In this document: piece by piece, positions 33,813 through 43,327 of the stretch | How the letters are laid out: every line of letters starts with the position of its first letter | Position numbering within the stretch: the first letter of the stretch is position 1 | Source: Paraflavisolibacter caeni | Lineage (GTDB): Bacteria; Bacteroidota; Bacteroidia; Chitinophagales; Chitinophagaceae | Direction: 5' to 3' | Assembly (NCBI RefSeq): GCF_025628885.1 | Contig: NZ_JAOTIF010000022.1 | Coordinates: forward strand, 62,001 to 126,000 | Length of the DNA stretch: 64,000 bases | Position numbers and translations under genes: made by a program | The notes under the pieces: generated by a model | Database searches by the model: none | Seen by the model: the letters and a program-made list of their open reading frames with translations, nothing else | Told to the model about the DNA's origin: nothing

Positions 33813-35264
33813 ATGAGAAAATCGTGTGTTTGTATAATTTGGATCATGTGTGCCCTGTGCAGCATCAAACGATTGAAGGCACAGGTGGCGTTGGCTGGAC
33901 CAGATTTACTATACTCCACCGATGGTGATAATGTTATTGTAGACACGACCTCTCTTTTTACGCTCCGCGAAATTAACATCACAGGTAACAGACAGACTAA
34001 TTTTAAGATCATCTTACGCGAGTTACCGTTTCAGATTAATGAGCGCTACCCCTTAAATGTGCTGGCCGATAAATTTTCTGAAGCTAAAAGGCGCCTGATG
34101 AATACAGGCCTGTTTCACCATGTGGTGGTTTCATTAAATAGTATTCAAGGCTACGAGGCTTCTGTGAATGTAGAAGTAAGGGAGCGTTGGTATATCATTC
34201 CTATGCCATATGTAAAGGCTGTGGACAGGAGCATAGGCGAATGGGCACAGGAACAGAATATGGACATGAAACGTGTGAATTACGGGATCAAGATCAAACA
34301 TAACAACATCAGCGGGCGCAATGATAAATTGTTTGTCAATCTTAAAAATGGATATACCAAGGAGGTTGCATTAGCTTATTATGGATTGATGCTTGACAAG
34401 AACTTTAAGTGGTCGACAAGCCTTGGTGTTTCTCTCGGGAAGAACAAGGAAGTGAATTATAATACGGTGGGTAATAAGTTGCTGGCATACAAAAGTGATG
34501 GAAACAGTTTTGTTCATTCTTATACACGGGCTTTTGTTGAATTCAGTTACCGGCAGGCTATTAACACTACCCATACTTTTGGTATCAGTTATAATTCCGA
34601 GGATGTTGCTGATACCATTTTAGCCATTAATTCTCACTATTTTGACAATACTTCCAGATTACGCTATCCCTCTCTTTATTATACCCTTTCTTATTCAAAT
34701 ACAGATTTTCTCCCTTATCCCCTGAAAGGTTATGTGGCGGAGGTTTCTATCGCCAAAAGGGGATTAAATACCGACCTGAACCTGTGGCACCTGTCAGCCA
34801 AGGGTTCCGGAAGCTGGCCCTTATCGTCTAAATATTTTATGAATCTCCGTATGGCGGGCGTATTAAAGCTTCCTTTCAGGCAGCCTTATATCAACCAGCA
34901 GTTTGTAGGATATAAGGATCTGTACATGCAGGGATATGAGTATTATGTGATTGATGGGGTGGCGGGTGGTTATTCTAAATTGTCCTTTTCCAGAGAGCTT
35001 TTTAATACTTCCATTCATATCCCTTCCGAAACGATTAAAAGGATCAATAACATACCATTCCGGGCATACGCAAAGGTTTATGGTAATGCTGGCTATATAT
35101 ATAACCCGCAGGCTGGTAAAAATCCACTCAGCAATAAAGTCATTTTTTCTGGTGGATTCGGGCTGGATATTGTCACCTTTTATGATTTTATCATCAAACT
35201 GGAGTGTAGCTTTAACCAATTAGGTCAAAACGGCCTATATTTACACCGCCGGGATTACTTCTGA
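33813..35264 (+). CDS. POTRA-domain outer membrane barrel protein (BamA/TamA-like, short)
   Basis: A 483-residue exported protein. After the signal segment, one POTRA-type domain is visible: LREINITGNRQTNFKIILREL, then FSEAKRRLMNTGLFHHVVVSL and VNVEVRERWYIIPMPYV (residues ~45-140). The remainder is a repeating beta-strand pattern expected of an Omp85-like barrel. BamA proteins have five POTRAs; the single POTRA makes this a distinct small family, whose role is unknown. It lies 2.8 kb upstream of bamA in the same orientation. Confidence 0.8.
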   Translation: MRKSCVCIIWIMCALCSIKRLKAQVALAGPDLLYSTDGDNVIVDTTSLFTLREINITGNRQTNFKIILRELPFQINERYPLNVLADKFSEAKRRLMNTGLFHHVVVSLNSIQGYEASVNVEVRERWYIIPMPYVKAVDRSIGEWAQEQNMDMKRVNYGIKIKHNNISGRNDKLFVNLKNGYTKEVALAYYGLMLDKNFKWSTSLGVSLGKNKEVNYNTVGNKLLAYKSDGNSFVHSYTRAFVEFSYRQAINTTHTFGISYNSEDVADTILAINSHYFDNTSRLRYPSLYYTLSYSNTDFLPYPLKGYVAEVSIAKRGLNTDLNLWHLSAKGSGSWPLSSKYFMNLRMAGVLKLPFRQPYINQQFVGYKDLYMQGYEYYVIDGVAGGYSKLSFSRELFNTSIHIPSETIKRINNIPFRAYAKVYGNAGYIYNPQAGKNPLSNKVIFSGGFGLDIVTFYDFIIKLECSFNQLGQNGLYLHRRDYF

Positions 35265-35293
35265 TTGTTGCTTTTTCTTGCAAATCTTATATT

Positions 35294-36172
35294 TTGAAGG
35301 TAGCTATATACAGTAGGGTGCTGGACGGGAGCCAGCAAAAGGATATACAGTTGTTTTTTGATGAGCTGAGCAATGAAGGTATTGTTCCGGTTGTTTACCA
35401 GCATTTTTTAGATCAGCTTAAGGGAAATATTTCCCTGCCCGACTCCACAGAAGCTTTTTCTCACTCGCAGGATCTTTCAGAAAAAATAGATTTCTTCGTA
35501 AGCATGGGCGGCGATGGTACGCTCCTGGATGCCGTAACCCTGGTGCGCAATAAAAATATTCCTGTTGTCGGTATCAACTTTGGCCGCCTGGGATTTTTGG
35601 CCAGCATTGGCCGCGATGAGCTGATCGATGCGGTGAAAGCTTTGGCAAGGCGTTCATATATCCTGGACAAACGATCGCTGATACACCTGGATGCCAACCT
35701 GCCTCTTTTTGGAGAAATACCCTTTGGTTTAAATGAATTTGCCATTCATAAGCAGGATGTGGCTTCCATGATCAAGATCCGCACCTACTTAAATGGAGAG
35801 TTGCTGAATACATATTGGGCTGATGGTTTGATATTGGCCACACCAACCGGCTCTACTGCCTACAATTTAAGTTGTGCGGGGCCTGTTGTTTTTCCGGATG
35901 CCGGCAGTTTTGTAATCACACCGATTGCTCCTCACCATCTTAATGTCCGTCCTATTGTGGTTCCGGATAATACGATTATTTCGTTTGAGATAGACAGCAG
36001 GACGCCTGAGATTATCTGTGCACTGGATTCCCGGAAAGAAATTGTGAACAAAAATGTATTGTTGGCTGTAAGAAAAGAAAGCTTTATGCTCAACCTTGTA
36101 CGCCTGAATGAGAACAATTTCCTGCAGACCCTGCGGAATAAATTGTCCTGGGGCGTGGACAAGAGGAATTAA
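35294..36172 (+). CDS. nadK: NAD kinase
   Basis: A 292-residue ATP-NAD kinase that makes NADP from NAD. The signature SMGGDGTLLDA lies at 70-80, the NAD-contact N-E pair at GLNEFAIHK, and the second glycine-rich loop at TPTGSTAYNLSCAGP. The start is a TTG at 35294, chosen because MKVAIYSR matches the family N-terminus and no in-frame ATG lies nearby. It starts 29 bp after the POTRA gene. The oxidative pentose phosphate branch (gnd) in the same window uses its product. Confidence 0.94.
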   Translation: MKVAIYSRVLDGSQQKDIQLFFDELSNEGIVPVVYQHFLDQLKGNISLPDSTEAFSHSQDLSEKIDFFVSMGGDGTLLDAVTLVRNKNIPVVGINFGRLGFLASIGRDELIDAVKALARRSYILDKRSLIHLDANLPLFGEIPFGLNEFAIHKQDVASMIKIRTYLNGELLNTYWADGLILATPTGSTAYNLSCAGPVVFPDAGSFVITPIAPHHLNVRPIVVPDNTIISFEIDSRTPEIICALDSRKEIVNKNVLLAVRKESFMLNLVRLNENNFLQTLRNKLSWGVDKRN

Positions 36173-36241
36173 TTTTCGTACCCTCAATACCATTTTTTCA
36201 AAAGTTGCGTTTTTAGAACAGAATTTTTTATTTTGTCTTGT

Positions 36242-37087
36242 ATGCGAAAATTATTGGCAATATTGATCGTAACGCTGCCTTTGCTTTCTGTTGCGCAGGA
36301 ATCAATTGTTCAGGAAGGTGAGTTTGGAGTAGGTATTGGCGCAGCCCACTACTTTGGTGATTTGAATACCCGTGCCCATGTTAACCGGCCAAAATTTACA
36401 GGCGGTATTTTCTTCCGTAAAAACTTTGGAAATTATATAGGCCTACGGGTAGCGGCTAATTATGCCCGCCTGGGTTATTCTGATATATATAATAAGCATA
36501 ACGAATTTATGTCCCGCCGCAACCTGAGTTTCAACTCAAATGTTTGGGAACTCGCGGTACAGGGCGATTTTAATTTTTATCGCTTTATGCCGGGTGAGCC
36601 TGATTTTAGTTTTACTCCTTATGTAACCTTTGGTGCCGGTATATTTAATTATGATCCTTTTACCTTTTTGAATGATGAAAAGTATTTTCTCCGTCCCTTG
36701 GGTACAGAGGGGCAGGGAAGTGCTGCTTATCCCGAGCGCAAGCCTTATAGCTCCATGGCGGTTTGTGTTCCACTGGGTGTGGGCGTAAAATATTCACTGA
36801 ACTCACGCATGAATGTCGGGTTCGAAATTGTGCACCGTTTTACCAATACCGATTATCTTGATGATGTGAGCACTACTTATGTAGAGCCGGCAGTTTTCCC
36901 TCCTAATCCTGACGGTTCTCCTTCAACGGCTTATTTGCTTTCTGACCGCTCCTACGAAACCGGAACGCCGATAGGTGCAAAAGGCGTTCAGAGGGGAAAC
37001 AGCAAGCAGAAAGACCAATTTGCCACTGCATTATTATATCTCAGCTTCAATCTGCAGTCTTATAAGTGTCCGACGGTAAGGCCATAA
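36242..37087 (+). CDS. DUF6089 outer membrane protein
   Basis: A 281-residue exported beta-barrel-like protein. The signal peptide (LLAILIVTLPLLSVAQ) is followed by EFGVGIGAAHYFGDLN and repeated amphipathic strands (GLRVAANYARLGYSD; FSFTPYVTFGAGIFNYDP; MNVGFEIVHRFTNTDYLDDVS). DUF6089 proteins sit beside uppS and bamA in Chitinophagaceae, so an outer-membrane role is likely but unproven. The ATG at 36242 starts the signal sequence; an in-frame TTG at 36233 is less likely. Confidence 0.85.
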   Translation: MRKLLAILIVTLPLLSVAQESIVQEGEFGVGIGAAHYFGDLNTRAHVNRPKFTGGIFFRKNFGNYIGLRVAANYARLGYSDIYNKHNEFMSRRNLSFNSNVWELAVQGDFNFYRFMPGEPDFSFTPYVTFGAGIFNYDPFTFLNDEKYFLRPLGTEGQGSAAYPERKPYSSMAVCVPLGVGVKYSLNSRMNVGFEIVHRFTNTDYLDDVSTTYVEPAVFPPNPDGSPSTAYLLSDRSYETGTPIGAKGVQRGNSKQKDQFATALLYLSFNLQSYKCPTVRP

Positions 37088-37105
37088 ACTATAAACTACA
37101 ATTCC

Positions 37106-37113
37106 TACCTTTG
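37106..37113 (+). promoter_or_regulatory. -7 box TACCTTTG for uppS
   Basis: A perfect TAnnTTTG box lies 16 bp upstream of the ATG at 37130. It may drive the uppS-bamA-ompH genes independently of the upstream nadK group. Confidence 0.55.
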
Positions 37114-37129
37114 CGGCTCTTTAGAGAAA

Positions 37130-37900
37130 ATGCAAGACCTTTTACATCAAATTGATAATACCCGCCTTCCCCGCCATATAGCCATTATTATGGATGGTAA
37201 TGGCCGTTGGGCAAAAGAACAGGGGCATGACAGACTTTACGGCCATTATAAAGGAGTAGAGAGTGTGCGTAATATAGTAGAGGGCTGCGCAGAACTGGGA
37301 ATTGAATACCTGACTCTATATGCTTTTTCTACTGAGAATTGGGACAGGCCGGAGTACGAAGTAGTAGGACTGATGGAACTGCTGGTGAAAACGATCCGCA
37401 ATGAAGTTGAGACCCTGAAGAAGAACAATATAAGGCTGCACGTGATTGGCGATATGGAAATGTTACCGCAACACGCCCAGAACGAGCTGACCGAGGCGAA
37501 AGAAATTACAAAGGGGAATACTGGGTTGAACCTGGTGATGGCGCTTAGCTACAGCGGTAGATGGGAAATACAGAATGTAATTAAAAGCATTGCCAAAGAG
37601 GTGGAAAAAGGCTCCTTGTCTCCAGAAGATATTGATCAGGAAATTGTGCAAAAGCACTTGTGTACCCGTAATTTTCCTGATCCTGAATTGATGATACGGA
37701 CTAGCGGTGAATACCGTATCAGTAACTTCCTGCTTTACCAATTGGCCTATTCTGAGTTGTACTTCACTCCCGTTTTATGGCCAGAATTTCGCAAAAACAA
37801 TCTTTACGAAGCCATTATCGATTTTCAAGGCAGAGAGCGAAGGTTTGGAAAAACGAGTGAGCAAGTAACGGAGCCAGTAGGCAGCACCCCTAACCCCTAA
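37130..37900 (+). CDS. uppS: undecaprenyl diphosphate synthase (cis-prenyltransferase)
   Basis: A 256-residue isoprenyl transferase that makes the C55 lipid carrier for peptidoglycan and surface glycans. HIAIIMDGNGRWAKEQG carries the catalytic Asp22 and the phosphate-binding Gly/Arg pair. GHYKGVESVRNIVEGCAELG, YLTLYAFSTENWDRP, LNLVMALSYSGRWEI and MIRTSGEYRISNFLLYQLAYSE are all intact. The closing EVTEPVGSTPNP-type tail and the stop codon come from a C-rich repeat (see 37884-37941), so the natural C-terminus may have been replaced. Confidence 0.95.
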   Translation: MQDLLHQIDNTRLPRHIAIIMDGNGRWAKEQGHDRLYGHYKGVESVRNIVEGCAELGIEYLTLYAFSTENWDRPEYEVVGLMELLVKTIRNEVETLKKNNIRLHVIGDMEMLPQHAQNELTEAKEITKGNTGLNLVMALSYSGRWEIQNVIKSIAKEVEKGSLSPEDIDQEIVQKHLCTRNFPDPELMIRTSGEYRISNFLLYQLAYSELYFTPVLWPEFRKNNLYEAIIDFQGRERRFGKTSEQVTEPVGSTPNP

Positions 37901-37941
37901 GAGGGTGCGACCAGGCTTACATCTAATCCGCCTTAGGCGGA
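37884..37941. repeat. REP-like palindromic elements at the 3' end of uppS
   Basis: gcaccc (37884 region) pairs with gggtgc just past the stop of uppS, and 37927-37941 (tccgccttaggcgga) is a near-perfect palindrome. C-rich CCCCTAA motifs resemble the elements flanking murA's spacer. The uppS reading frame ends inside this element. Confidence 0.55.
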
Positions 37942-38079
37942 GTATCACCAATCCAGGCGGTATGTGGCTTTGCTCTTTTAACAAAACTCTATTGAAAATA
38001 GCCTTTAATTTGCTGTCTTAAATATTAAAAATATTATCAACCGGTTACTCCAATTTAGGGACTGCTAGAACAATTAAAC

Positions 38080-40830
38080 ATGTTACGACATATACAGAGA
38101 ATTTTAGCCACAATACTTTGCATCTTTCTGATTTCACTTTCAGCTACAGCCCAGGTTCCTGATACATCAAGACCAACATCTGTTGACCCGGACCTACTGG
38201 CATTAGAAAATGCAAAGGTTCCAAAGGAGTATATAATCCGGACCATCAATGTTACCGGGATCAATTACCTTGATACGGGCATCGTTATGTCAATTTCCGG
38301 CCTGCAGGCAGGAGAAAAGCTGATGATACCTGGTAGCGATGTATTTGCTAAGGCCATCAACAACTTGTGGCGTCAGCGCTTGTTTTCCAATGTTCAGATC
38401 TTTATAACTGCGGTACAGGAAGACAAGATAGACATAGAGATCAATTTGCAGGAGCGCCCTAAACTGGGTGATTTTCGTTTTGAAGGTGTGAAAAAATCTG
38501 AATCTGAAGAACTGGAAAAAAAGGCCGGCCTGGTGAAATCAACCATCATTACCGAAAATACCCGCCGCAATGCTATTGAAGTCATCCAAAAGTTTTATAA
38601 GGAAAAGGGATTTCAGAATGTACAGGTGAAGGTGGAAGAAAAACCTTACCCTGCTGTTCCTAATGCCAATACCCTTGTCTTTCATATTGACAAAGGCAAG
38701 AAAGTGCACGTGAATGAGATCAACTTCTATGGTAATACTGCCGTGAATGAACTGAAGTTGAAAAAGAAGATGAAAGGAACAAAGGAAATGAGTAAACTGA
38801 CCTTGTATCCTTCGGAATATACAAGTCCTTACGGCACCAAGTCAAAAATTTCCTTCAAGGATTATGTAAATGACCTCGGCTTCCTTTCGTTTACAAAGAC
38901 AAGAGCCTACCTGGATCCTTACTTCCGTTTCAAATTGTTCAGCAGCTCGAAGTTTGATGCAAAGAAATATGACGAAGACAAGGAAAAGGTGCTGGCTCAA
39001 TACAATGCTTTAGGTTATCGTGATGCTCAGATCGTTGCTGATACACAGTATTATACTAAAGATGGCAACCTGAATTTAGACCTGAAAGTGGAAGAAGGCC
39101 GCAAATACTATTTTGGAAATATTACCTGGAAGGGAAATACCAAATATTCCGATTCTCTCCTGAATGTTATCATGGGTATTCAGAAAGGTGATATTTACAA
39201 CCTGGAAACGCTGAACAGGCGCCTGGGTAAAGAGCTGACTCCGGAAGGTGGCGACATCAGCGGTTTATACATGGACGATGGTTATCTCTTCTTCCATGCC
39301 GACCCTATAGAGACATCTGTATATAATGATACGATTGACTATGAGATCCGTATTGTGGAAGGTCCGCAGGCGACCATCCGTAACGTTGGAATTTTCGGAA
39401 ATGAAAAAACCAAGGACCACGTGATCCGTCGTGAGTTGAGAACAATGCCGGGAGAAAAGTTCAGCCGCTCGGACCTCATCCGTTCACAGAGGGAATTGGC
39501 CAGCCTGCAATATTTTAACCAGGAAACCATCAATCCTGGTGTAGTTCCTAACCAGGAAGATGGTACGGTTGACATTAACTGGAAATTGGAAGAAAAATCA
39601 TCCGACCAATTAGAGCTTTCGGCTGGCTGGGGTGGTGGTATTGGCTTGACCGGTACGCTGGGTGTTTCGTTCAACAACTTCTCCATCAAGAATATCTTTA
39701 GAAAAGAATCCTGGGATCCATTGCCAACAGGGGATGGTCAAAAGCTGAGTCTCCGTTACCAGTCAAACGGACGTGCCTTCCGTTCCTATAACTTTTCTTT
39801 TACCGAGCCCTGGCTGGGTGGAAAAAAGCGTAACCCGCTGACGTTTAGCTTATATGATAGTAAATTCTCTAATGCATACGACCCTTATACAGGACGTATC
39901 ATCAAGCAAAAAGTTGACTCCAGTTACCTGAAAACTTTCGGAGTGAGTTTATCTCTGGGTAAAACGTTGAAATGGCCAGATGACTATTTCACCATTATGT
40001 ATTCAGTCAACTTTACCAGGTATGATATTAAGAACTATTATGCTTTCCGTAAAGATGATGGCACCTATTTGAATAATGGTATTTCACAAAACGTGAGCTT
40101 TAAGATTGCTCTGCAACGGTCATCTGTATTCAATCCTCAGTTCCCGACCAGTGGGTCCAACTTTTTGGCTTCCTTACAGTTGACACCACCTTATTCTTTG
40201 ATCAATCCTGGTCTGGTAACCTCAGAAAACCCATATGAACATCCTGAATACCACAAATGGCGTTTCAATGCAGAATGGTATGTTCCCATTGGCAAACCGG
40301 CCGGCACAGATAAAAGCCGCCAGCTGGTTTTGAAACTGGCGGCCAAGTATGGATTTATGGGTCGCTATAATAATAAGATAGACTTTTCTCCGTTTGAGCG
40401 CTTCCAGGTGGGTGGTGATGGTATAACCAATAGCTATGGATTACTGGGTTATGATGTGATTTCTTTACGTGGTTATCCTGTTTTCGAATCGTCAAATCCT
40501 TCAATAAATCCTGACATTAGCAGTGCCAACCGCTATTTCACCATCTTTAATAAGTACTCCATGGAATTACGTTATCCATTGGTGATGAACCCAAGCAGTA
40601 CAATTTATGGTTTAGCCTTCTTTGATGCTGCTAATGGATGGTACACGTTTAAAGACTATAACCCATTCCGTCTGCGTAGAAGTGTAGGGGTAGGCGCCCG
40701 CTTCTTCCTGCCAATGTTTGGTCTGTTGGGCTTTGACTATGGTATTGGCCTGGATCGCTTCCAACCTAATGGAACAGGCCTGAAGAATGTAGCGAAGTTT
40801 ACGTTTATGCTGGGTTATGAGCCGGAATAA
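38080..40830 (+). CDS. bamA: outer membrane protein assembly factor BamA
   Basis: A 916-residue Omp85 protein that inserts beta-barrel proteins into the outer membrane. A signal peptide ends near residue 25 (SLSATAQ). Several POTRA domains span about 50-480 (IRTINVTGINYLDTG; GDFRFEGVKKSESEELEKKAGLV; HVNEINFYGNTAVNELKLKKKM; KYYFGNITWKGNTKYSDS; TIRNVGIFGNEKTKDHVIRRELR). The C-terminal barrel has the RGY motif (SLRGYPVF) and ends FTFMLGYEPE. POTRA 3 appears longer than in proteobacterial BamA, as in other Bacteroidota. It leads directly into two ompH copies. Confidence 0.95.
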   Translation: MLRHIQRILATILCIFLISLSATAQVPDTSRPTSVDPDLLALENAKVPKEYIIRTINVTGINYLDTGIVMSISGLQAGEKLMIPGSDVFAKAINNLWRQRLFSNVQIFITAVQEDKIDIEINLQERPKLGDFRFEGVKKSESEELEKKAGLVKSTIITENTRRNAIEVIQKFYKEKGFQNVQVKVEEKPYPAVPNANTLVFHIDKGKKVHVNEINFYGNTAVNELKLKKKMKGTKEMSKLTLYPSEYTSPYGTKSKISFKDYVNDLGFLSFTKTRAYLDPYFRFKLFSSSKFDAKKYDEDKEKVLAQYNALGYRDAQIVADTQYYTKDGNLNLDLKVEEGRKYYFGNITWKGNTKYSDSLLNVIMGIQKGDIYNLETLNRRLGKELTPEGGDISGLYMDDGYLFFHADPIETSVYNDTIDYEIRIVEGPQATIRNVGIFGNEKTKDHVIRRELRTMPGEKFSRSDLIRSQRELASLQYFNQETINPGVVPNQEDGTVDINWKLEEKSSDQLELSAGWGGGIGLTGTLGVSFNNFSIKNIFRKESWDPLPTGDGQKLSLRYQSNGRAFRSYNFSFTEPWLGGKKRNPLTFSLYDSKFSNAYDPYTGRIIKQKVDSSYLKTFGVSLSLGKTLKWPDDYFTIMYSVNFTRYDIKNYYAFRKDDGTYLNNGISQNVSFKIALQRSSVFNPQFPTSGSNFLASLQLTPPYSLINPGLVTSENPYEHPEYHKWRFNAEWYVPIGKPAGTDKSRQLVLKLAAKYGFMGRYNNKIDFSPFERFQVGGDGITNSYGLLGYDVISLRGYPVFESSNPSINPDISSANRYFTIFNKYSMELRYPLVMNPSSTIYGLAFFDAANGWYTFKDYNPFRLRRSVGVGARFFLPMFGLLGFDYGIGLDRFQPNGTGLKNVAKFTFMLGYEPE

Positions 40831-40953
40831 TTAATAAAGTCAGTTGTATTGATTAGCAAAATTTAAAGTGAATCTTCTTATAAACTGTAGAATAATCATT
40901 GATTAATAGTTAATAATTATTTTCCTTTGAACTTAGGATTTAAAAACAACGAT

Positions 40954-41466
40954 ATGAAAAAAAGCTTGCTCATAGGCTTTTGCCTATTGCTGATTGGTTC
41001 ATTTGTCCAGGCTCAACGATATGCTATTATCGATACTAAGTTTATACTAGACAAGATGCCGGAATATAAAGAGGCGCAAAAACAATTGGATGAAACAGCA
41101 ACTCAATGGCAAAAGGAAATAGATGCAGCTCAGCAGGAATTGGATAAAATGTATAAAGATTTTGAAGCTGAACAGGTCATGCTGACTGAAGAGCTGCGCC
41201 ACAAAAGAGAAGACCAGTTATTCGTAAAAGAAAAAAACCTTCGTGACCTGCAACGTAAACGCTTTGGTTTTGAAGGGGATTTATTTAAAAGAAGACAAGA
41301 GCTCATCAAGCCAGTACAGGACAAGGTATTTAACGCTGTGCAAAAATTAGCTGTACAAAGAGGTTACGATTTCATCCTTGATAAGAGTGAAGGAATTACG
41401 GTTATATTTGCCGACCCTAAACTCGAGAAAAGCGAAGATGTGCTTCGGGAACTGGGCGTTAAATAA
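40954..41466 (+). CDS. OmpH/Skp family periplasmic chaperone (copy 1)
   Basis: A 170-residue Skp-like chaperone for unfolded outer membrane proteins. A signal peptide (LLIGFCLLLIGSFVQAQ) is followed by YAIIDTKFILDKMPEYKEAQ, a long charged coiled coil (about 45-125) and the closing RGYDFILDKSEGITVIFADP strands. The ATG at 40954 fits the signal peptide; an in-frame TTG at 40927 is unlikely. It is followed by a second, diverged copy 78 bp downstream, and both follow bamA. Confidence 0.9.
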   Translation: MKKSLLIGFCLLLIGSFVQAQRYAIIDTKFILDKMPEYKEAQKQLDETATQWQKEIDAAQQELDKMYKDFEAEQVMLTEELRHKREDQLFVKEKNLRDLQRKRFGFEGDLFKRRQELIKPVQDKVFNAVQKLAVQRGYDFILDKSEGITVIFADPKLEKSEDVLRELGVK

Positions 41467-41544
41467 AATATTTTGTAAAAAACCATTTTTAATACAACGA
41501 ATACAAGCCAATACTCATCATTCAACAAACAGAACAAAATTCAC

Positions 41545-42093
41545 ATGAACAAGATCAAATTATTTATTGTCGCATTATTAATTGTACTCACTGCGGGAAG
41601 TGCTATGGCACAAAAAACAGGTTATATCAGTGTTGACCAGATTGTTGCCCTGATGCCTGAAACCGGAAGACTTGATTCTTTACTTCGTAAATACCAGGCT
41701 GATTCCCTGAACCCTCAGTTTACCTATATGGTGTCGGAATATAACCGTAAAGACAGCATGGTTAGCACCAAAGATTCTGCTAAACTGAGCAAACAAGTAA
41801 AAGACCAAATCCGCCAGGAACTGCAAGGATACGCTTACCAGATTCAAAACTGGCAGTCAATCGTTCAACAGCAATTGCAAGGCAAACAACAAGAATTGCT
41901 GGAGCCTATTTACCGTAAAGTAGAGGCTGCTATTCAAACTACAGCAAAAGAAAATGGCTATGCCTATGTTTTAAACCGTGAGGCTTTACTGGTGATGCCT
42001 CCTGCTGACGACCTGTTCCCAATGGTAGCAAAAAAGCTGAACCTTAAAGTTCCACCAACGGCTGCTGCTTCAACCGGAATACCTAAAAAATAA
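41545..42093 (+). CDS. OmpH/Skp family periplasmic chaperone (copy 2)
   Basis: A 182-residue Skp-like protein with signal peptide (LFIVALLIVLTAGSAMAQ) and GYISVDQIVALMPET, the Skp N-terminal strand and helix. The coiled coil is Gln-rich (QNWQSIVQQQLQGKQQELLEP) and shorter in charge than copy 1; the C-terminus is extended by a Pro/Ala/Thr tail (VPPTAAASTGIPKK). Two tandem ompH genes after bamA are usual in Bacteroidota, with the second copy more diverged. A strong terminator follows. Confidence 0.88.
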   Translation: MNKIKLFIVALLIVLTAGSAMAQKTGYISVDQIVALMPETGRLDSLLRKYQADSLNPQFTYMVSEYNRKDSMVSTKDSAKLSKQVKDQIRQELQGYAYQIQNWQSIVQQQLQGKQQELLEPIYRKVEAAIQTTAKENGYAYVLNREALLVMPPADDLFPMVAKKLNLKVPPTAAASTGIPKK

Positions 42094-42115
42094 ATTCTTT
42101 TTTAAAATACATTTG

Positions 42116-42139
42116 GTCCCGCTTCGGCGGGACTTTTTT
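42116..42139 (+). terminator. intrinsic terminator after ompH copy 2
   Basis: A perfect 7-bp GC stem (gtcccgc/gcgggac) with a TTCG tetraloop is followed by seven Ts. It ends 12 bp before the murI ATG, so murI must be read by leakage or have its own signal. Confidence 0.92.
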
Positions 42140-42151
42140 ATTCAATAACTC

Positions 42152-42967
42152 ATGGCTCCAATAGGTGTTTTTGATTCAGGTTATGGCGGACTGACAGTAT
42201 TAAAAGAATTTATTGCCCAATTACCGCAGTATGATTATTTGTATTTGGGTGATAATGGAAGGGCGCCATACGGTACCCGTTCGTTTGAAACGGTTTATAA
42301 GTACACGCTGCAATGTGTGGAGTGGCTGTTACACCAAAACTGCCCCCTGATCATTCTTGCCTGCAATACGGCTTCTGCGAAGGCTTTGCGCACCATTCAA
42401 CAGAATGACCTGCAACGGTTGGATGGGAAAGCCAGGGTGCTGGGCGTGATCAGGCCTACAACGGAGATCATAGGACAATACACAAAAACAAAGAACATTG
42501 GTATCCTGGCTACAAATGGTACAGTGCAATCCAACTCGTATGCTATAGAGATCGAGAAGTTCTATCCTGAAGTTTCGATTACCCAGGAAGCCTGCCCTAT
42601 GTGGGTGCCACTGATAGAGAATAATGAGCATCTGGATGAAGGTGCTGATTACTTCGTGGAAAAGCATATCAAAAGAATCCTGGGCAATAATCCCAAAATA
42701 GATACATTGCTGTTGGCCTGCACTCATTATCCCCTGCTTAAAGACAAGATCGGGAAGTTTTTACCAGAAGGCGTACAGGTGATTGCACAGGGAGAGATCG
42801 TTGCCCAAAGTCTGCAGGATTATTTGAACCGCCATCCGGAAATAGAGAGCCGTATAACTAAAAACAGTCAACGCAGTTTTTACACTACCGATTCTGTTGA
42901 CGACTTTAATGGCCATGCTACAATTTTCTTTGGTAACCCCGTTGAGTCAAAGCATTTAGAATTGTGA
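42152..42967 (+). CDS. murI: glutamate racemase
   Basis: A 271-residue cofactor-independent racemase that supplies D-glutamate for peptidoglycan. GVFDSGYGGLTVL (5-17) holds the conserved Asp/Ser, ACNTASA carries the first catalytic Cys (C71) and LLACTHYPLL the second (C190). RAPYGTRS and the remaining substrate-binding residues are present. Length is normal. It closes the bamA cluster but is separated from ompH by a strong terminator. Confidence 0.95.
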   Translation: MAPIGVFDSGYGGLTVLKEFIAQLPQYDYLYLGDNGRAPYGTRSFETVYKYTLQCVEWLLHQNCPLIILACNTASAKALRTIQQNDLQRLDGKARVLGVIRPTTEIIGQYTKTKNIGILATNGTVQSNSYAIEIEKFYPEVSITQEACPMWVPLIENNEHLDEGADYFVEKHIKRILGNNPKIDTLLLACTHYPLLKDKIGKFLPEGVQVIAQGEIVAQSLQDYLNRHPEIESRITKNSQRSFYTTDSVDDFNGHATIFFGNPVESKHLEL

Positions 42968-43300
42968 TGGGGCGCATGTACGTTCACGCGTGCATGAAGC
43001 ATGGGTTGAATAGGCTTTCATGGATTATTGTTTGTCTTTTTAATAAGTTGATATAGACTGAATTAGTTGTAAGTGTTAGTCATTAGATGGGATCAGGCAT
43101 TAGCTTTATTCTTCAAAATTAGTCACTTGCGTTTCTTTTGGTTTGGAATAGGGCATGTAGATTTGATTATTCAATATCCGGAAAACCAAATGAAATCCAA
43201 TTCCAGGAAAACTAGTAAAATCCAAACCTTTGAAAATTCCTGTCAAGGCGTCCGTCCAAAACCGATGCGTTTATATTAATCGCAGCGCCTGAAGATTTTT

Positions 43301-43327
43301 ATCCCCTCTAATGAGGGGATTTTTTTT
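43301..43327 (+). terminator. intrinsic terminator with no adjacent gene
   Basis: An 8-bp perfect stem (atcccctc/gaggggat, loop TAAT) is followed by a seven-T run. Confidence 0.88.

Noticed and set aside
43073-43279. 68-residue plus-strand frame after murI
   Set aside because: No recognisable domain, odd residue usage, and no promoter; the stretch is better explained as non-coding.
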